DNA of 21,528 bases from JADJQU01 sp035490315. GTDB taxonomy: Bacteria; Planctomycetota; UBA1135; GCA-002686595. The notes below the pieces were generated by a model. The model was not told where the DNA came from. It searched no databases and saw only the letters and a program-made list of their open reading frames with translations. The DNA lies in contig DATHET010000171.1 of assembly GCA_035490315.1 (NCBI GenBank), positions 1 through 21,528 on the forward strand. Reading direction: 5' to 3'. The translations under genes were made by a program, and so were the position numbers. Numbering within the stretch: the stretch's first letter is position 1; each line of letters starts with the position of its first letter. This document shows positions 14,453 to 21,528 of this stretch, piece after piece.

Positions 14453-16669
14453 TCAGGGCAAGAACACTTCGACCGGATCGTTCGCGATCGTGATCGCGCG
14501 CCGGGCAGACTCTTTCGAGCCGCCGGCCCACACTCCGATCGTGTAGGAGCCTGGCGCGAGCAGGATCTTGCGCGGCTCGGGGCCCTGCAGGCGGCTCGAG
14601 AGGATGGGGGCGCCGAGGGCGTTGACGATGTCGAATCTCACCAACGGCCAGCGCTCGTCCGAGCGGATCAGCAACGGGGTGCCGGGAACGAGCTCCACGC
14701 GCACGTCTTCAACTGATCCCCCGGTCGCATCGACCACGACGCACGCGATCCCGAACGGGCGCTCCCGGAAAGGGCTCTCGGGATCCTTGACTCGGATGCC
14801 GTAGCGCCGGCGCGAGAGATTGCTGATCTGGAAGGAACCGTCGGCCTTGGAGCGCGTGCCGGACCGGATGACATGCCGGAGTGACGGAATGCTCGGCGTT
14901 GCCTCGATCACTTCGGGAAACACGTCTCGCGAGAGGCCATTGCCGGCGTTGTCGGCGACTCGTCCGGAAATCGTGACCGGGCTGTCGAGGGCGATATCCC
15001 CGAGGTCGGTCTCGCGTCCAGGTTCGAGGTGCACCATCAGGTCGACATTCTCGAAGTCCTGGTTCATCGACTTCACGTTCATCCATCCGGGCATGGGCCG
15101 ACCGCTGTACGTTCCGTCCGCTCCAGTGCTTCCTATATGCACTCCCGCTCCTTGAATGAGCTGCAGCTCGATTTTCGAGAGCGACTGACGCGTGCGCGCG
15201 TCGACCAGTCGCATGCGAAGACTGCCCTTCTGCAGGGACTTTGCCTGCGGATCGATCAAGAAACGAACACGCGTCTGGCCGGCTTCGACGTGCTGAGTCG
15301 CGACGACGCGCTGGTTGTTCATCAGGCTGACGAACATCGGCGGAGGCTTCGTCAATCGGAGGCATCCGATGACCGGAGCTGGGTACCTGGCTCCTTGTTG
15401 GCCGGCATGAGTCCACGCGCCGAACCCATACGTCTCATTGCCCGCAACTTCGTCGATCCATTCGCCCGGTGGCTGGGACGTCGCCACGGCAAACGTGACC
15501 GTGGTCAGGTGTGGCTGGCCAGCCCCGTCGACAACCTCGACCAGGATCTCTTTCGGATTCTCCATCTGGAGATCCAGGCGACGATCGCCCCCGGCTGCGT
15601 CGACGTCGATCACACAGCGCGCCTCGCCCTCGCCCTGAGACCCGAGGTAGATCCAGTAGCGTCCGGACACGACGAGCGGGAAGGAGTACTCGCCCTTGCC
15701 GCCGATGTTCGAGCGACGCTCCTTGCCGAGGCGATCGGTCATGCGCACGGTCTTCAACTCCTCGCTGAACTCAGTGCCGGGCAGCGGGAACGCGAAGCCG
15801 TAGAGCAGGACCGTCGAGCTGTTGGAGTCGGTCGCCGTGCTCGCGCCGAGCGTCAGCGGCGGCAACTCCGAGCCCGTGAGGACTCCGGTTCGAGCACTCG
15901 CGGCGATGGGCGACGGCCTCGGCTGGCTCGCGAGCTCGTTTGCCGCTTCGTCCTGCGACAGCGGGGATTCCGCTGCTGCAATTTCCAGCGCGCCAGGCGC
16001 GGCTTGCGGGACTTCGGGATCGAGCACGAGCCAAGCCGTCGACACGACTGCCAGGAGCGCCGCGACGATCAAGCCGACTTTCACGGATGTCTTCATGGCG
16101 GTCGCTGCAAGCAGCAGCGGTTTGCGGGAGAGTCCGCACAGCGCGGCGAGATCCGCTTCCCAATGGCCGCGTTCCCCATTCAGGTCGCGGTCGAGTCGCT
16201 CGCGCAGCAACGCGTGTCCGCGCGTGATGCGACTCTTCACCGTCGACAAGGGAACGCGTTCGCGCGCCGCGATCGCCGAGGGCGTCAGATCCTCGTAGTA
16301 GCGCGCCAGAAGCGTTGCGCAGTAGGGCTCTGGAAGCGAGACGACTGCTTCCGCGACGCGCAACATGATCTCCGCGCGGGCGAGGACCCCGACGCACGAC
16401 GGTTGGGCTTCGGCGCGCGCCACGGCGATCTCGCGCGCTTCGCGGCGCGTCGCTCGGCGGAGGATTCCGTTCGAAGCCCGTCGCGTGAGCGTCGCGAGCC
16501 AGGCGACCGGATTCACATGCGCGGGCGGCGGACGGCGCAAGGCTGCGAGCAGTGCTTCCTGACAGGCGTCCTCGGCGAGCTGCTCGTCGCCGAGCAGGCC
16601 GCGCGCGAGGGCGCGCAGAAAACCGGAATGGCGGGTCAACAGCTCGCCCGTGAGTGTGCAGGAATCCAT
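14453..16669 (-). CDS. ECF sigma factor fused via a membrane helix to an extracytoplasmic domain
   Basis: A 738-residue protein. The preferred ATG (16667-16669) has GAGG 11 nt upstream; an ATG 24 nt earlier lacks this. Residues of about 8-75 match sigma-70 region 2 (LLGDEQLAEDACQEALLAAL). Residues of about 108-160 match region 4 (LPEPYCATLLARYYEDLTPS and a helix-turn-helix ending LSTVKSRITRGHALLRERL). A single hydrophobic helix at about 196-216 follows. The remaining 520 or so residues would lie outside the cytoplasm and contain carboxypeptidase-regulatory-like segments (VTISGRVADNAGNGLS, SKADGSFQISNL, LAPGSYTIGV). Such fusions occur in Planctomycetota. Release by proteolysis or signalling through the helix is an inference. 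The gene is divergent from the metal transporter and upstream of an FG-GAP secreted protein, which is a plausible target. Confidence 0.85.
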   Translation of the reverse strand: MDSCTLTGELLTRHSGFLRALARGLLGDEQLAEDACQEALLAALRRPPPAHVNPVAWLATLTRRASNGILRRATRREAREIAVARAEAQPSCVGVLARAEIMLRVAEAVVSLPEPYCATLLARYYEDLTPSAIAARERVPLSTVKSRITRGHALLRERLDRDLNGERGHWEADLAALCGLSRKPLLLAATAMKTSVKVGLIVAALLAVVSTAWLVLDPEVPQAAPGALEIAAAESPLSQDEAANELASQPRPSPIAASARTGVLTGSELPPLTLGASTATDSNSSTVLLYGFAFPLPGTEFSEELKTVRMTDRLGKERRSNIGGKGEYSFPLVVSGRYWIYLGSQGEGEARCVIDVDAAGGDRRLDLQMENPKEILVEVVDGAGQPHLTTVTFAVATSQPPGEWIDEVAGNETYGFGAWTHAGQQGARYPAPVIGCLRLTKPPPMFVSLMNNQRVVATQHVEAGQTRVRFLIDPQAKSLQKGSLRMRLVDARTRQSLSKIELQLIQGAGVHIGSTGADGTYSGRPMPGWMNVKSMNQDFENVDLMVHLEPGRETDLGDIALDSPVTISGRVADNAGNGLSRDVFPEVIEATPSIPSLRHVIRSGTRSKADGSFQISNLSRRRYGIRVKDPESPFRERPFGIACVVVDATGGSVEDVRVELVPGTPLLIRSDERWPLVRFDIVNALGAPILSSRLQGPEPRKILLAPGSYTIGVWAGGSKESARRAITIANDPVEVFLP

Positions 16670-16801
16670 GTCGGGAAGTGCCTCACCTCTCATGTCCGCG
16701 CAGGTCGGCGGGTACGCAAGAAACTGGGGCGGCCGCGAAGAATCCTAATCGGGTCCTGGATCGATCGTCGTCGAGGCGCAAATCGACGAGTCGCGGTCCG
16801 C

Positions 16802-16807
16802 TACACT
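16802..16807 (+). promoter_or_regulatory. Possible -10 box giving a leaderless transporter mRNA
   Basis: TACACT lies 6 nt before the ATG at 16814, which has no ribosome binding site. If it is a real -10 element, transcription would begin at or next to the start codon. The -35 region is not convincing. The 144 bases between the divergent genes must hold both promoters. Confidence 0.25.
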
Positions 16808-16813
16808 CGCGCG

Positions 16814-17491
16814 ATGGCGAGCTTCCTGTTCCTCGGTTTCCTGATCGGCATTCGCCACGCGCTCGAGGCCGATCACGTCGCGGCGGTCGTCTCGCTCGCG
16901 ACGCGCGGAGGATCGTTCCGCCGGCAGGTTGGCCAAGGAGCGATGTGGGGCCTCGGGCACACGCTGACCCTGCTCGTCGTCGTCGGAGCCTGTGTTTCGC
17001 TCGGGCTGGCGATTCCCGACAGCGCCAGCCGTTGGTTCGAAGCGATCGTCGGCGCGATGCTCGTGATCCTTGGAGCCTCGGTCTTCCTGCGCCTGCGCGC
17101 GCAGAGAATCCACGTTCACGTGCATCGGCACGCCGACGGGATCGCGCATTTTCATGCGCATCGACATGACGAAGTTCCCTCGCACGAGCACGCCCATGCA
17201 TGCTTGCCGTTGCGAGCCCTGGTCGTCGGATCGGTGCACGGCCTCGCCGGATCCGCAGCCCTGGTCCTGTTGATGGCTCAGACCGTGCAGTCACCCGCGA
17301 CAGGCTTCCTGTACATCGCCCTCTTCGGACTGGGCTCCGTCGTCGGGATGATGTCGATCGCGGCGGCGATCGCGGTGCCGCTGCGAGCGACGGTGAAGGA
17401 TCGCGCGCGACTCCACGAGCTCCTCTGCGCGGGAGCGGGAGCGTTCAGTGTCCTTCTGGGCACGAAGATGATCTGGATGTTCGCCGCCTGA
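16814..17491 (+). CDS. NicO/UreH-like nickel or cobalt transporter
   Basis: A 225-residue integral membrane protein with about six hydrophobic segments. Residues 14-21 read RHALEADH, matching the RHAxDADH-type signature of nickel/cobalt transporters of the HoxN/NixA and UreH/NicO group. Further conserved-looking segments are GHT (48-50) and HGLAGSAAL (142-150). Between the third and fourth hydrophobic segments a loop at 100-128 contains eleven histidines, a likely metal-binding loop. Nickel or cobalt as cargo follows from the family. Cobalt would fit the B12-dependent-looking enzyme at 10878-12449, but that link is speculative. The ATG at 16814 was chosen because upstream sequence in the same frame is the antisense of the sigma-factor gene. 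It is the only plus-strand gene in the right half of the window. Confidence 0.85.
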   Translation: MASFLFLGFLIGIRHALEADHVAAVVSLATRGGSFRRQVGQGAMWGLGHTLTLLVVVGACVSLGLAIPDSASRWFEAIVGAMLVILGASVFLRLRAQRIHVHVHRHADGIAHFHAHRHDEVPSHEHAHACLPLRALVVGSVHGLAGSAALVLLMAQTVQSPATGFLYIALFGLGSVVGMMSIAAAIAVPLRATVKDRARLHELLCAGAGAFSVLLGTKMIWMFAA

Positions 17492-17534
17492 CGCCGGATC
17501 CGCGCGCTGTCTCCGCGCCTCAGTGCACGAAATC

Positions 17535-17630
17535 GGGTCTGCCTGGTCTCCGCGCTCTCTGTGCGTCACGTTCTTCCGTCAGCCCTGACCGAAGTCCGCG
17601 ACCGCGGCGAGCGTGTTACCAGGCAGACCC
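17535..17630. repeat. Palindrome of a second kind between convergent genes
   Basis: GGGTCTGCCTGGT at 17535-17547 and its exact complement ACCAGGCAGACCC at 17618-17630 are separated by 70 nt. The arms are unrelated to the GGTACCCGGTA family but have a similar layout: perfect arms and an unrelated centre near the 3' ends of two genes. It lies between the transporter stop (17491) and the hairpin at 17638-17676. Confidence 0.6.
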
Positions 17631-17637
17631 AAGAAAG

Positions 17638-17676
17638 CGAGCTGCCGGAAAGCCCTCGCAGGATTCCGGCAGCTCG
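17638..17676 (-). terminator. Rho-independent-like terminator of the FG-GAP gene at 17723
   Basis: A perfect 13-bp stem (CGAGCTGCCGGAA with TTCCGGCAGCTCG) with a 13-nt loop. On the minus strand the stem is followed by CTTTCTT, a T-rich tract suited to termination of the gene whose stop lies 47 nt upstream at 17723. On the plus strand no T-run follows. Confidence 0.65.
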
Positions 17677-17722
17677 TGGCGTGCTCAGCGGCCCTCCGTG
17701 TGGAGCACCCGAAGACTTGCCA

Positions 17723-19216
17723 TCACTGGCAGAAGGTCACGGACAGTCCGTTGGAGAGCCCAGAGCCGAACGAGGCCTGGGTGTCGCGGAACCAGAACTG
17801 GAACCAGCGCGACGTGCCGACCATCGGCCCGCTCACCGGAATCGAGTAGGCCGCGGTGCCTTGGGCGCTGATCAGCTGTCCGGGAAGACGCTGGACCGGC
17901 GCGGCGAGGCACAGGGTTCCGCCCTGGAACGGCGAGTTGCTCGCGCCGGTCTGGCTGAACAGACCGAGCGACGGCTTGTTCGGCGCGCCGTTCGACAGAG
18001 TGATCACGAAGTTCTGCGCGGACACGCTCGGCGTTCCGGTGAAGCCAATACTCGGCAGCGTGCCGATCGACGTCAGCTTGGCCTGGCAGTACGTGTGCGC
18101 ATCGCACCCGTTGCCCGAGCTCTGATTGAGCAGCACGGAGATGTTCGCGGAGGCTTCGTTGGTCACGACCAGATCCGGCGAGGAGTTCGCGTCGAGCGTC
18201 GCCGCGATCACGTGGCTCGGCTCTGTACCGACACCGATCTGTTGCGCGGCGCCTAGCCCGCCCAGGCCATTGCCCGCGAGCAGCGAGATGTTGGCCGAGT
18301 CGGTGTTCGCCGTGGCGACGTCCGTGTCTCCGTCGTTGTCGAGGTCCGCCGCGGCGATGAAGCCGGAGTCGAGACCGCCCGTCGGGAAACTGTTCGGACC
18401 GCCGAAAGCTCCGTTGCCCAGGCTCAGGATGACCGACACGAATTCCAGGTTGTTGTTGCTCACCGTGGTGGCGATGTCGTTCAGCGCGTCGCCGTTGAAG
18501 CGCGCGATCGCGATTCCCTCGGGCTTGTTGCCCAGGTTGATCGTCGCGATCGGAGCGAAGGCTCCCCCGCCGATGTTGCCGAGCACGATCACCGCCGACG
18601 AATCGTGCGCCGCGATCGCGAGGTCGGCGAGGCCGTCGCCGGTCACGTCGCCCAGGGCGATCGAGCGCGGCTGGATGCCGGCCTGGTAGCTCTGGACCGT
18701 GAACGCGAGCGAGCCGCCGTTGCGCAGCACGGAGACCGTGTTGCCGCTGCGGTTCGACACCGCGAGATCGAGGTCGCCATCGTTGTCGATGTCGGCGATC
18801 GCCATGGTGCGCGGCTCGGCGCCCACGCTGAACACCGGACCGAGCGTGAAGGCCCCGCCGTTGTTGACCAGGATGCGCACCTGGTTCGTGTTCTTCAGCG
18901 AGACCGCGATATCGACGTCGCCGTCGCCGTCGAGATCCCCCGCGACCGGCGTGTGCGGCGAAGTGCCGCCGCCGGTCTGCACCGTCGCGGACTGGCTGAA
19001 CGCGCCTGCGCCGTTGTTGGTGAAGATGACGACCTTGTCGGGTTGATCGCTGGACGTGGCGAGGTCGAGACGGCCGTCGTTGTTGAAATCGCCGGCTGCG
19101 GTCGCGTCGGATTGCGGCCCGGTCGCGTAGTTCACGGGTCCGTTGAAGCTGATCTGCGCCGAAGCCTGCGCGCCGATTGCGCACAGAGCGATACCGAGAG
19201 AGAGATGCCTGATCAT
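17723..19216 (-). CDS. Secreted FG-GAP propeller protein with a C-terminal module lacking two cysteines
   Basis: A 497-residue protein. The ATG at 19214-19216 has AGGA 8 nt upstream and begins a signal peptide MIRHLSLGIALCAIGAQASA|Q (cleavage after residue 20). Seven FG-GAP/VCBS units follow: GDFNNDGRLD, GDLDGDGDVD, ADIDNDGDLD, GDVTGDGLAD, ARFNGDALND, ADLDNDGDTD and ATLDANSSPD. The fifth and seventh have degraded calcium loops. The C-terminal module is shorter (about 122 residues) and starts YCQAKLTSIG. Its second cysteine is replaced (GC to GT) and the fourth is missing, while the first and third remain. It ends VTFCQ. A terminator-like hairpin follows. The 241 bases upstream contain no gene I can support. 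Confidence 0.88.
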   Translation of the reverse strand: MIRHLSLGIALCAIGAQASAQISFNGPVNYATGPQSDATAAGDFNNDGRLDLATSSDQPDKVVIFTNNGAGAFSQSATVQTGGGTSPHTPVAGDLDGDGDVDIAVSLKNTNQVRILVNNGGAFTLGPVFSVGAEPRTMAIADIDNDGDLDLAVSNRSGNTVSVLRNGGSLAFTVQSYQAGIQPRSIALGDVTGDGLADLAIAAHDSSAVIVLGNIGGGAFAPIATINLGNKPEGIAIARFNGDALNDIATTVSNNNLEFVSVILSLGNGAFGGPNSFPTGGLDSGFIAAADLDNDGDTDVATANTDSANISLLAGNGLGGLGAAQQIGVGTEPSHVIAATLDANSSPDLVVTNEASANISVLLNQSSGNGCDAHTYCQAKLTSIGTLPSIGFTGTPSVSAQNFVITLSNGAPNKPSLGLFSQTGASNSPFQGGTLCLAAPVQRLPGQLISAQGTAAYSIPVSGPMVGTSRWFQFWFRDTQASFGSGLSNGLSVTFCQ

Positions 19217-19457
19217 GGGAGTGTCCTGGTGAAGCGTGATTGAGATGACTTCCGCGCCCCTCCGAGAACTCCGCAGGTCGGCGCGGACGGCGCTTCTCAA
19301 GCTGCGTGCCAGCGCAGCCCCACCCGGGAAACCGGCCTCTGCGGGCCTGAAATGCAGCTCGGCGCCCAGTGGATCGCGATCTGATCCATGTTCTGGACGC
19401 CGAGAGCTTCAGCTCCGATTCATCCCATCGGTCACGCCCGCAATGGGCGCCTCGCGA

Positions 19458-21134
19458 TCACGGCCACAGCGTGAAAGCGACCCCTGACGTCAGCGAGCGA
19501 TTCTGCGGCGCCGGGAATCCCTGGTCGCGGCTCCAGCTCTGCACGACGAGCTGCGATCCCACGGTCAGGCCGTGGCTCAGGAGCAGGCTGCGCGGGAAGG
19601 TGAAGGACGTCGAGCCGGTGCAGGTTCCGTTCGTGCCGCCCGTGGCAGCAGCCGGAGTGCGCGACACCGGCGGGCCGACGCACAAGCTCTGACCGTTGAA
19701 CGGCAAGTTGGCCTGGGTCGAGCCCCACAGAAACAATCCCACCGTGTTCGGAATCAGTTTCGTCGCCGTCACACGCGGTTCCGCACCGACCGAGAGGCTC
19801 GAGGCAGTCGACCAGTCGAGCAAGGGAAAGCAGCCCAGCGAGTTGGACCAGCCGTTGGAGCATCCAGATGGCCAGTAGGACGAAGTCAGCGGCACCGCTG
19901 CATGGCGGATCACCGCCGTGCTTCGTCCGGGATTGCCGAATCCACCGACCAGCCAATCCTCCTGGCCATCGGAGTTCAGATCGCCGGCGGAGACCACCGG
20001 CCCCGGGCCTCCGAATTCGACGTAGGGATATCCAAGCACCATGTCGAGCATCGTCCCCGTGCTTCCCGAGAAGACGAAGGCGCGGTTCTCGTTCTTGATC
20101 ACATCTCCGTGATACACCGCGGGCGAAAAGCCGAGGATGTCGTCGACGCCATCGCCGTCGTAGTCGGCGATTCCGAGCACGCTCTGGCCGAACTCGAAGG
20201 AGCCCTGGGCCGTCATCCGCAGCAACACGCGCCCGTCGAAGCCCGAGTAGAGGCGGACCATGCCCGTCGTGTAGGCCATAGTGCCCTCGTAGGGAGCGCC
20301 GACGAGAAGGTCCGCGAAACCGTCTCCGTTGACGTCGCGGGAGCCGCTGATCGCCGTGCCGAAACGATCCGGATTGCTGCCCGGTCGATTCAACGTGTAC
20401 CGAAGCGCGCCGCTGGCGCCCGAGTAGACCTGGACTTCGCCCTTGCCCGTCGTCAGTCGGCGTGAATTGCCGATCGCGTAATCGTCGCGGCCATCGCCGT
20501 CGACATCGCCGAGGATCTTGACTGCACGGCCGAAATCGCCCTCCTGTACGGAAGCCCCAGAGTGCGTGCGCAGCAGCGCGCCGCTCGATCCCGAATAGAG
20601 CCTGACCGCGGGAAGGGCGCCGGCGGTCGTCGCCGCCGAGGTGATCAACAGGTCATGCACCAGATCTCCATCGACGTCGCCCTCGGCATCGAGCACGGTT
20701 CCGAAGGGGCCTGAGCCTGCCGGTGGGAGGATGGTGCGCAGCACGGCGCCGTTCGCGCCTGAATGGACGCGCACGGCCGGAGTCAGGCCAGCGGTCGTGC
20801 TGATCGCGTAGTCGCCGATGCCATCGCCGTCGACGTCGCCGAGCCGCGCGCCGGCGGTGGCGAATCCGTCGTCGATCGCGGATCCAGGATGGGTGCGGAA
20901 GACGCTTCCGTTGAGGACCGAGACGACCTGCACCTCGCCGGTGCGTCCGAAGCGGCCGGTGCGCCCGACCAGGACCTCAGGATGGCCGTCTCCATCGAGG
21001 TCACCGACGCCGGCGACCACGTCCGGGTGATCGTCGAAGCGCTGCAGGATGCCCTGCGCGGAGGCGAAAGATGGAATCAGGGCAACGAATGCGACGCCGG
21101 CGCAGAGCTCGAGGTGCTTCATAGGGGGAGACAT
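19458..21134 (-). CDS. Secreted FG-GAP propeller protein with C-terminal 4-Cys module
   Basis: A 558-residue protein from the ATG at 21134, or 554 from the ATG at 21122, which begins the better signal peptide MKHLELCAGVAFVALIPSFA and ends SA|Q. Neither start has a well-spaced ribosome binding site. Seven FG-GAP units are visible: GDLDGDGHPE, GDVDGDGIGD, GDVDGDLVHD, GDVDGDGRDD, RDVNGDGFAD, ADYDGDGVDD and GDLNSDGQED. They alternate with the phrase (Y/H)SGxxGxxL typical of integrin-alpha-like propellers. The C-terminal module is divergent at its start (SGCSNGWSNSLGC) but keeps four cysteines (GC, GC, LC, TC), SWSRDQGF.APQN, and the FTLWP end. The gene starts 32 nt after the glycosyltransferase gene ends on the same strand, so the two may be cotranscribed. 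Confidence 0.88.
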   Translation of the reverse strand: MSPPMKHLELCAGVAFVALIPSFASAQGILQRFDDHPDVVAGVGDLDGDGHPEVLVGRTGRFGRTGEVQVVSVLNGSVFRTHPGSAIDDGFATAGARLGDVDGDGIGDYAISTTAGLTPAVRVHSGANGAVLRTILPPAGSGPFGTVLDAEGDVDGDLVHDLLITSAATTAGALPAVRLYSGSSGALLRTHSGASVQEGDFGRAVKILGDVDGDGRDDYAIGNSRRLTTGKGEVQVYSGASGALRYTLNRPGSNPDRFGTAISGSRDVNGDGFADLLVGAPYEGTMAYTTGMVRLYSGFDGRVLLRMTAQGSFEFGQSVLGIADYDGDGVDDILGFSPAVYHGDVIKNENRAFVFSGSTGTMLDMVLGYPYVEFGGPGPVVSAGDLNSDGQEDWLVGGFGNPGRSTAVIRHAAVPLTSSYWPSGCSNGWSNSLGCFPLLDWSTASSLSVGAEPRVTATKLIPNTVGLFLWGSTQANLPFNGQSLCVGPPVSRTPAAATGGTNGTCTGSTSFTFPRSLLLSHGLTVGSQLVVQSWSRDQGFPAPQNRSLTSGVAFTLWP

Positions 21135-21166
21135 AGTCCCCGCGACCGCGGCCAGCTACGCAGCGT

Positions 21167-21528
21167 TTACGACGAAAAGGCCTCGCGCAGCGTCGCCTCG
21201 ACTTCCGAGAAAGTCGCTTCGACGGAGAAGCGCGCCATGCGTCGGATGCTCGCTTCGCGGAAGCGGCTTTGCAGCTCAGGGTCGCCGAGCAGGCGTCCGA
21301 TCGCGCGCGCCAGTTCGGCCGGCTCGCCTGGATGCACGAGAAGACCGTTCACGCCGTCCTCGATCACCTCGGGGTTTCCGCCGATGTCGGTCGCTACCGC
21401 GGGCGTCCCCAGGGCGCAGACCTCGAGCAGGGTGTGGCTCAAGCCTTCATAGGTGCTGTTGAGAACGAAGATCTCCGAGGCGCGGATCAACAGCGGGATT
21501 TCGGCGTAGGGGCGATTGCCGAGGAAGT
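21167..21528 (-). CDS. Glycosyltransferase family 4-like, C-terminal part
   Basis: The frame runs in from the right edge (FLGNRPYAEIPLLIRASEI...) and stops at 21167-21169; the start lies outside the window. The visible 119 residues are the nucleotide-sugar-binding half of a GT-B glycosyltransferase. They include FVLNSTYEGLSHTLLEVCALG, which carries the EX7E motif, then VATDIGGNPEVIEDGVNGLLV, and a final helix PAELARAIGRLLGDP. Such enzymes transfer a sugar from a nucleotide donor during polysaccharide or glycolipid synthesis; donor and acceptor cannot be told. Its closeness to a secreted propeller gene suggests envelope assembly, but only by position. Confidence 0.88.
   Translation of the reverse strand, partial: FLGNRPYAEIPLLIRASEIFVLNSTYEGLSHTLLEVCALGTPAVATDIGGNPEVIEDGVNGLLVHPGEPAELARAIGRLLGDPELQSRFREASIRRMARFSVEATFSEVEATLREAFSS

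Noticed and set aside
15029..16813. Long N-terminal extension of the metal transporter frame
   Set aside because: It is antisense to the sigma-factor fusion and has no membrane or family character. The transporter starts at 16814.

Overview
The window is GC-rich DNA (roughly two thirds G+C by eye) with dense coding and long spurious antisense ORFs. It most resembles a member of the Planctomycetota. The reasons are large secreted beta-propeller proteins sharing one cysteine-containing C-terminal module, an ECF sigma factor fused through a membrane helix to an exported domain, and scarce Shine-Dalgarno signals. The phylum call rests on architecture and recollection, not on a search.

Layout: 1-899 (+) holds the tail of an unidentified gene and a SanA/YdcF-like membrane protein. 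1321-2823 (+) is a secreted propeller protein convergent with 3085-4392 (-), a secreted protein of unknown function. From 4763 to 16669 everything is on the minus strand: a 14-blade RCC1-like protein, two tandemly duplicated FG-GAP proteins, a B12-binding radical SAM enzyme, another FG-GAP protein, and the sigma factor fusion. 16814-17491 (+) is a NicO/UreH-type metal transporter divergent from the sigma fusion. 17723-21134 (-) holds two more FG-GAP proteins, and the window ends inside a glycosyltransferase gene (-).

Three patterns tie the window together. (1) Eight secreted proteins all have signal peptides ending A|Q, so each mature protein would begin with glutamine. (2) Seven of them end in the same module of about 120-150 residues, usually with four conserved cysteines, placed after three unrelated propeller types (HAF-like, RCC1-like, FG-GAP). 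The repeats count to seven per protein, or about fourteen in one. This looks like a common export or surface-attachment tag. (3) A family of palindromic elements with borders GGTACCCGGTA...ACCGCCAT and variable centres sits within 0-17 nt of the stop codon of five genes, and in two of them supplies the stop codon. The element may be a mobile palindrome, a terminator family, or both. No tRNA, rRNA, CRISPR array or transposase gene was seen.
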